Of a stretch of 64,000 bases of DNA, positions 59,590 to 64,000 are shown piece by piece. Numbering within the stretch: position 1 is the first letter of the stretch; each line of letters opens with the position of its first letter. The translations under genes were made by a program, and so were the position numbers. Location: assembly GCF_017355875.1 (NCBI RefSeq), contig NZ_JAFEWC010000003.1:935001-999000 (forward strand). Reading direction: 5' to 3'. The notes beneath the pieces were generated by a model. That model was not told the origin of the DNA. It ran no database searches and saw only the letters and a program-made list of their open reading frames with translations. Source of the DNA: Aridibaculum aurantiacum (lineage in GTDB: Bacteria > Bacteroidota > Bacteroidia > Chitinophagales > Chitinophagaceae).

Positions 59590-60747
59590 ATGCCGCATTA
59601 TACCAAACTCGGAACAATTCCGCATAAACGACATACTCAGTTTCGTAAGCCTGATGGCGGGTTGTATTCAGAACAACTTTTTTCTACTGAAGGTTTCAGT
59701 AATGATTATTCTATCCTTTATCATACTTACCCTCCAACCAAGATCGTAAAGACAGGCGAGCCAAGGAATGTAGCACCAACAGTAGCGGAGGAAAAAATGC
59801 TGAAGCATCGCAGTTTGGAAGGCTACAATATTAAACCAACAGTTGATTACCTGGAAAGCAGGAAGGCTGTGTTGGTGAACAATGATCTTCACATTGTGTT
59901 GGCTGCTCCCCAGCAAAGCATGCAAGATTATTTTTTTAAAAACGCTGATGCCGATGAAATGATCTTCGTGCATGAAGGATCAGGTAAGCTAACTACCCAA
60001 TATGGTGAGTTGACTTTTTCTTATGGAGATTATTTGGTGATCCCAAGGGGAACTATCTACCAGATCAGTTTCAACGATACGAACAACCGCTTGTTTATAG
60101 TTGAAAGTTTTAGCCCGATCCGTTACCCGAAGCGCTACCTAAGTAAGTATGGCCAGTTGCTTGAACATTCTCCTTTTTGCGAACGCGATATTCGTACGCC
60201 GCAAAACCTACAAACCAATGATGTTGACGGCGACTTCCTGATACTAACCAAGAAGAAAGGTGTACTGTATCCGCTGCATTATGGTCATCATCCTTTTGAT
60301 GTAGTTGGATGGGATGGCTGTTGTTACCCATTTGCTTTCAGCATCCACGATTTTGAACCCATTACTGGTCGAGTGCATCAACCACCGCCAGTTCATCAAA
60401 CTTTTGAAGCACACAACTTTGTAGTGTGCAGCTTTGTACCGCGTTTATACGATTATCACCCTGATGCAATACCAGCTCCGTACAACCATAGCAATATTGA
60501 TAGCGATGAGGTTTTGTATTATGTAGATGGTGATTTTATGAGCCGTAAAAACGTTACGCGTGGCATGATTACTTTACACCCTGCAGGCATACCGCATGGG
60601 CCGCACCCTGGTACAGTAGAAAAAAGTATAGGTAAAAAAGAAACAAAAGAACTGGCTGTTATGGTTGATACATTTCACCCGCTGCAGCTTACGAAAGAAG
60701 CATTGGAAATAGAAAATGACGGTTATACTATGAGTTGGGCTGAATAG
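59590..60747 (+). CDS. hmgA: Homogentisate 1,2-dioxygenase
   Basis: A 385-residue cupin enzyme that opens the ring of homogentisate in tyrosine and phenylalanine degradation, using iron. MPHYTKLGTIPHKRHTQFRKPDGGLYSEQLF, HHPFDVVGWDGCCYPFAFSIHDFEPITGRVHQPPPVHQTFEAHNFVVCSFVPR and YNHSNIDSDEVLYYVDGDFMSR...ITLHPAGIPHGPHPG are family blocks, with the Fe ligands in the last stretches. The usual partner genes (hppD, fumarylacetoacetase) are not adjacent. Length is slightly short of some homologues but all core motifs are present. Confidence 0.95.
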   Translation: MPHYTKLGTIPHKRHTQFRKPDGGLYSEQLFSTEGFSNDYSILYHTYPPTKIVKTGEPRNVAPTVAEEKMLKHRSLEGYNIKPTVDYLESRKAVLVNNDLHIVLAAPQQSMQDYFFKNADADEMIFVHEGSGKLTTQYGELTFSYGDYLVIPRGTIYQISFNDTNNRLFIVESFSPIRYPKRYLSKYGQLLEHSPFCERDIRTPQNLQTNDVDGDFLILTKKKGVLYPLHYGHHPFDVVGWDGCCYPFAFSIHDFEPITGRVHQPPPVHQTFEAHNFVVCSFVPRLYDYHPDAIPAPYNHSNIDSDEVLYYVDGDFMSRKNVTRGMITLHPAGIPHGPHPGTVEKSIGKKETKELAVMVDTFHPLQLTKEALEIENDGYTMSWAE

Positions 60748-60861
60748 CAGTATCTATGTTTTCTCTAGATGTTCAGTGAGCATCTTTATAATTCATTAAA
60801 TCATAAACCACAACAGTTCCAGTTTTTCTGTAACTTATCATCTTTAAAAATTGCAAAGCAT

Positions 60862-61269
60862 ATGATCAAGTACAATGAATTAAAAGTCGGCGACATTGTT
60901 ATGGCCGAGTATGATGGTGTATGGAAAGAAGGTGAAGTGATTGATTTGAATGGAGATGAAAAACAAGTATGTGTGCAGATAGAAGATCTGCAGGAATTCT
61001 GGTTCGAACCCCAGCAGTTAAAGTCGATTTTGCTTGATGAGGCGCAGTTGTTCCGGCTAGGATTTCAAAAGCATGTAAATGATGATGGTTCTGTGAAGTA
61101 CATGCACGGAGCATTCAGGGTACTACTGCCAAATGCAAACAATTTTGGTATAGTAGATATTTGGTACCGTGAAGATAAGCGTCATATTACGCATCATATG
61201 ACCGTGCATGAGTTTCAAAATAACTACCTCGATATGACCAAGGTTCACCTGGCAAAGGCCGAGGCATAA
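60862..61269 (+). CDS. Cytoplasmic protein of unknown function (135 aa)
   Basis: Start chosen at ATG 60862 (MIKYNELKVGDIVMAEYDGVWKEGEVIDLNGDEKQV); the frame is open from 60769 without a good start. The first 60 residues look like a small SH3-like barrel (VGDIV.AEYDGVWKEGEVI). Then YMHGAFRVLLPNANNFGIVDIWYRED and a C-terminal HHMTVHEFQNNYLDMTKVHL. It is closed by its own terminator. Follows hmgA by 114 bases, possibly in the same transcript. Family not recognised. Confidence 0.7.
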   Translation: MIKYNELKVGDIVMAEYDGVWKEGEVIDLNGDEKQVCVQIEDLQEFWFEPQQLKSILLDEAQLFRLGFQKHVNDDGSVKYMHGAFRVLLPNANNFGIVDIWYREDKRHITHHMTVHEFQNNYLDMTKVHLAKAEA

Positions 61270-61287
61270 TCTATAAAAATGATCTGT

Positions 61288-61320
61288 AAAAGCCGGTGCT
61301 TCAGAGCTCCGGCTTTTCTA
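61288..61320 (+). terminator. Rho-independent terminator
   Basis: AAAAGCCGG/CCGGCTTTT with TGCTTCAGAGCT loop, then CTATTTG. Confidence 0.85.
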
Positions 61321-61416
61321 TTTGTAGAAATTTCGTCTTTCACAAGCAATATCTGGACGAGCGGCTACAATAAGAGCTGCGAGTTTTGTACAATTGTATT
61401 CGTTAATTCAAAACAT

Positions 61417-62550
61417 ATGAGAATTCTATTGCTTCTAGCAGCCGTATTAGTGGGAATTATGGCCAATAGCCAGGAGGAGAAAAAGTTCATCCTCAAAGGC
61501 AAGATCAAGAATATAAACATGCCGGTTGAAAAAGTGTACCTGCGCTATAGTAACGGCGGAGAGAGACGACTAGATAGCGCGGTAGTGAACAAAGGAAGTT
61601 ATACCATTTCGAATACCATTGCCGAACCTGTACGTGCAACGCTTTCTGTAAAATATGTAGCTGCAGCCGATGGTACACCAGTGAAAACAAATACAGCCAG
61701 AGATTACACAGCCGTTTTTCTTAGCCCTACAACCATAAGCATTGTTTCTGTTGATTCTTTTAGCAATACAACAGTGAAGGGATCTGCAGCTCATGATGAG
61801 ATGAAGAAACTGACCGCGTTGCTAAAACCATACAATGACGAGATCGCTCAGCTAAGCAACCAGTGGCGCGAAGCGAAAGACGAGGAAACTAAAAATAAAC
61901 TGACGTCTCTTTTTGAAGCGGTGGAAGTGAAATCGAAAGAAGCGAATAAACAATATGTCCAGGCCAATCCTTCCTCGCCGATAGCTATTTATGCAGTTAA
62001 CCAATTTGCAGGATACGATATAGATGCAGATAAGGTACAGCCTGTTTTCGACTTGCTACCTGCCAATCTAAAAGCGCTACCATCAGCACAAGATCTAGCT
62101 GCAAGAATTGATATAGCTCGTAAGCTTGGAATTGGCAAGACAGCTATTGATTTCACGCAAAACGATACTGCAGGAGTTCCTGTTTCGTTGTCTTCACTTC
62201 GTGGAAAAGTTTTGCTTGTTGACTTTTGGGCTAGTTGGTGTGGCCCTTGCCGGAGAGATAACCCTAATGTGGTAAAGATCTTCAACCAGTATAGAGACAA
62301 AGGTTTTCATGTATTGGGTGTGAGCCTCGATCAGCCGGGCGCACAGGAAAGGTGGATAAAAGCAATACACGATGATAAGCTTACATGGACACATGTGAGC
62401 GACCTGAAGTTCTGGGAAAATGAAGTAGCTAAACTGTATGGTATTCGAGCTATTCCTTTCAATCTTTTACTTGACAGGGAAGGCAAGATCATCGCACGCA
62501 ATCTTCATGGCGAAGAGCTTGAAAAGAAGTTGTCTGAAGTGCTTAATTAG
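61417..62550 (+). CDS. TlpA-family thiol-disulfide protein with DUF4369-like N-terminus
   Basis: A 377-residue exported protein from ATG 61417 (MRILLLLAAVLVGIMANSQ); the upstream in-frame start at 61279 overlaps a terminator. The N-terminal DUF4369-like domain is at about 20-120 (FILKGKIKNINMPVEKVYLRYSNGGERRLDSAVV), a helical middle part, and a thioredoxin domain from about 240 with SLRGKVLLVDFWASWCGPCRRDNPNV (WCGPC), GVSLDQPG, and the cis-Pro loop GIRAIPFNLLLDREGKII. Such proteins keep periplasmic cysteines reduced or assemble cytochromes. Terminator follows. Confidence 0.9.
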   Translation: MRILLLLAAVLVGIMANSQEEKKFILKGKIKNINMPVEKVYLRYSNGGERRLDSAVVNKGSYTISNTIAEPVRATLSVKYVAAADGTPVKTNTARDYTAVFLSPTTISIVSVDSFSNTTVKGSAAHDEMKKLTALLKPYNDEIAQLSNQWREAKDEETKNKLTSLFEAVEVKSKEANKQYVQANPSSPIAIYAVNQFAGYDIDADKVQPVFDLLPANLKALPSAQDLAARIDIARKLGIGKTAIDFTQNDTAGVPVSLSSLRGKVLLVDFWASWCGPCRRDNPNVVKIFNQYRDKGFHVLGVSLDQPGAQERWIKAIHDDKLTWTHVSDLKFWENEVAKLYGIRAIPFNLLLDREGKIIARNLHGEELEKKLSEVLN

Positions 62551-62574
62551 ATAAATCCTTAATTGCAGTTATCG

Positions 62575-62603
62575 ATGCCACCTTTTTTGGTGGCATTTTT
62601 TTT
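62575..62603 (+). terminator. Rho-independent terminator
   Basis: ATGCCACC/GGTGGCAT with TTTTTT loop and TTTTTTTT tail. Confidence 0.92.
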
Positions 62604-62643
62604 ATTAGTAAATGCGTACATAACTTCCGGTACAAACAACTTC

Positions 62644-64000
62644 ATGCAAGTAAAAGATCATTTGCCAGCCAGCTTCTTTGTAAGCTTCAAACCTATTCTA
62701 CGTTGTTCTTTTTATTCTTTGTTATTCATCATTTGTCTACTTGTGGTTAGCCATACGCATGCACAAGTATTCGGAGGCAATCCATCTTCTATAAAATGGA
62801 AGCAAGTAAGTACTGATACAGCGCGTGTCATCTATCCTGAAGGCTTGGATGATGCGGCAAGAAGAGTTGCTTCCGTAGTTCATGAAGTACATAAACAGCA
62901 ATCGGCTACTATAGGCAACAGGCTGCGTAAGATCAATATTGTTTTACAAAATCAATCGACCGTTTCCAATGCTTATGTGGGGCTGGGACCATACCGTAGC
63001 GAGTTTTACCTGACGCCACCGCAAAACAGCTTTCAACTTGGAGGCCTTAGCTGGTTAGATAATCTTTCTGTTCACGAATACAGGCACGTACAGCAGTACA
63101 CCAACTTCAATGTTGGATTAGCCAGGGCTATGTCATTTGTATTTGGCCAGCAGGGACAGGACCTGCTGAATAGCGCTGCTGTTCCGGATTATTTTTTTGA
63201 AGGTGATGCTGTTTTTTCTGAGACTGTTTTGAGCAGGCAGGGTAGGGGTAGGATCCCTTACTTCTTCAATGGTTTCCAGTCGCTCAATCGCGATGGCCGC
63301 AAGTATTCGTTCATGAAGCTACGCAATGGTTCACTAAAGGATTTTGTTCCCGATCATTATTCGTTGGGGTATATGTTGGTGTCGTATGGTCGCGAAAAAT
63401 ATGGGCAGGACTTCTGGCTAAAAGTTTCGCAGGATGCAGTACGTTTCAAGCCGATCATTTACCCGTGGCAAGGTGCCATCAGGCGGCATGCAGGCATTCC
63501 ATATAAGCAGTTTGTAAATGATGCCTTCAACTTTTACCAGCAAAAATGGCAGCTGGCAAAAGGAGTAGAACCTACTTACGTAACGCCTAAAAATGTAGCT
63601 ACGCGAGTAGATTACAAATACCCTTACATGACTGAAGATGGGTCGTTGATTGTAATGAAAAGGGGTTACAGGCAAATTCCTGCTTTTTATAAAGTAAAAG
63701 AAAATGGAGAGGAGGAGAAGCTGGCAACACGCGATATTGCTCATGATGATTACTTCTCTTACAAGAATGGAAGAATAGTATATGCGAGCTTGAACCCGGA
63801 CAGCAGGTGGGGCTACAGGGAGTATAGCAATATCATTTTGATGGATGCAGCTACTGGTGATAGAAAGGTTATCACCAACCATCAAAGATATTTTGCACCT
63901 GATATAAGTAACGATGGTAGTAAAATAGTAGCGGTAGATATGCGTACTGATCTTACTTCTACATTGGTGGTAGTTGACGAAACAGGTAACAATACATTCA
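62644..64000 (+). CDS. Exported protein with HEYRH metallopeptidase-like motif and likely beta-propeller, 5' part
   Basis: The gene starts at ATG 62644 and stays open to the window end (452 codons seen). After a polar start, a signal peptide ends SHTHAQ (about residue 42). Residues 60-230 contain LSVHEYRHVQQYTNF, an HExxH-like zinc motif, and later VPDYFFEGDAVFSETVL with a candidate third ligand Glu, as in gluzincin peptidases. From about 300, repeated units such as YPYMTEDGSLIVMKRG and FAPDISNDGSKIVAVDM are TolB/WD40-like propeller blades. Other Bacteroidota proteins combine such parts; the peptidase activity is not shown. Runs off the window. Confidence 0.75.
   Translation, partial: MQVKDHLPASFFVSFKPILRCSFYSLLFIICLLVVSHTHAQVFGGNPSSIKWKQVSTDTARVIYPEGLDDAARRVASVVHEVHKQQSATIGNRLRKINIVLQNQSTVSNAYVGLGPYRSEFYLTPPQNSFQLGGLSWLDNLSVHEYRHVQQYTNFNVGLARAMSFVFGQQGQDLLNSAAVPDYFFEGDAVFSETVLSRQGRGRIPYFFNGFQSLNRDGRKYSFMKLRNGSLKDFVPDHYSLGYMLVSYGREKYGQDFWLKVSQDAVRFKPIIYPWQGAIRRHAGIPYKQFVNDAFNFYQQKWQLAKGVEPTYVTPKNVATRVDYKYPYMTEDGSLIVMKRGYRQIPAFYKVKENGEEEKLATRDIAHDDYFSYKNGRIVYASLNPDSRWGYREYSNIILMDAATGDRKVITNHQRYFAPDISNDGSKIVAVDMRTDLTSTLVVVDETGNNTF

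Noticed and set aside
61003-61020. GGTTCGAACCCC, also T-loop-like
   Set aside because: Within the coding frame of the 135-aa protein (EFWFEPQQL) with no cloverleaf.

Overview
This window looks like chromosomal DNA of a Bacteroidota bacterium, most likely family Chitinophagaceae (inference from gene content, not a database match). Signs of this are a type IX secretion (T9SS) C-terminal domain of the gliding-motility (type B) kind and a likely type A one, TonB-dependent receptors with an N-terminal carboxypeptidase-regulatory-like domain, a bacillithiol-type YtxJ protein, Mpl, L31 type B, A-rich leaders without Shine-Dalgarno sites, and several promoters of the Bacteroidota form TTG-N18..22-TAnnTTTG. 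No tRNA, rRNA, CRISPR array, phage gene or transposase gene was recognised. The window starts inside the 3' end of one gene and ends inside another.

Layout. 0-9.6 kb: end of a flavin amine oxidase; an overlapping pair (two-lobed aspartyl protease and a protein with four tandem glycogen-binding-like domains); a 53-aa basic protein whose locus recurs 2.7 kb away as a decayed copy; an exported protein of unknown function; an exported UGSC-like (CxxC) protein; a zinc alcohol dehydrogenase with a 166-aa partner. 9.6-24.5 kb: housekeeping and accessory genes (SplB-like radical SAM, FolC, GH1-like hydrolase, NAD(P)-binding protein, YtxJ with an unlisted 38-aa lipoprotein, Mpl, DnaQ-like exonuclease, polyprenol-phosphate glycosyltransferase, EamA transporter, EEP nuclease, porin, gamma-glutamyltransferase). 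24.6-35.8 kb: cell-envelope and secreted proteins, led by a TonB receptor fused to thrombospondin type 3 repeats and an OmpA domain, then M23, M14 and S9 peptidases.

35.9-39.5 kb: a histidine operon (hisG-hisD-hisC) preceded by a 15-residue leader peptide with five histidines and an attenuator-like terminator. 39.9-45.9 kb: a complete cyanophycin cycle (synthetase, isoaspartyl peptidase, cyanophycinase), interrupted on the other strand by a three-gene membrane cassette (SPW, CTTC small protein, DUF2243). 46-64 kb: DnaK, outer-membrane barrels, YajQ, L31 type B, a large T9SS type B cargo protein, RluD-family synthase, LipB, a phosphodiesterase, homogentisate dioxygenase, a TlpA-like thioredoxin, and the 5' part of an exported protein with an HEYRH metallopeptidase motif and probable beta-propeller.

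Main points for follow-up: the TonB receptor-OmpA fusion; the histidine attenuator; the cyanophycin module with its embedded membrane cassette; the exported UGSC-like protein; the duplicated and decayed small-protein locus; promoters lying so close to start codons that transcripts may be leaderless; and a family of 7-bp-period tandem repeats in intergenic gaps.
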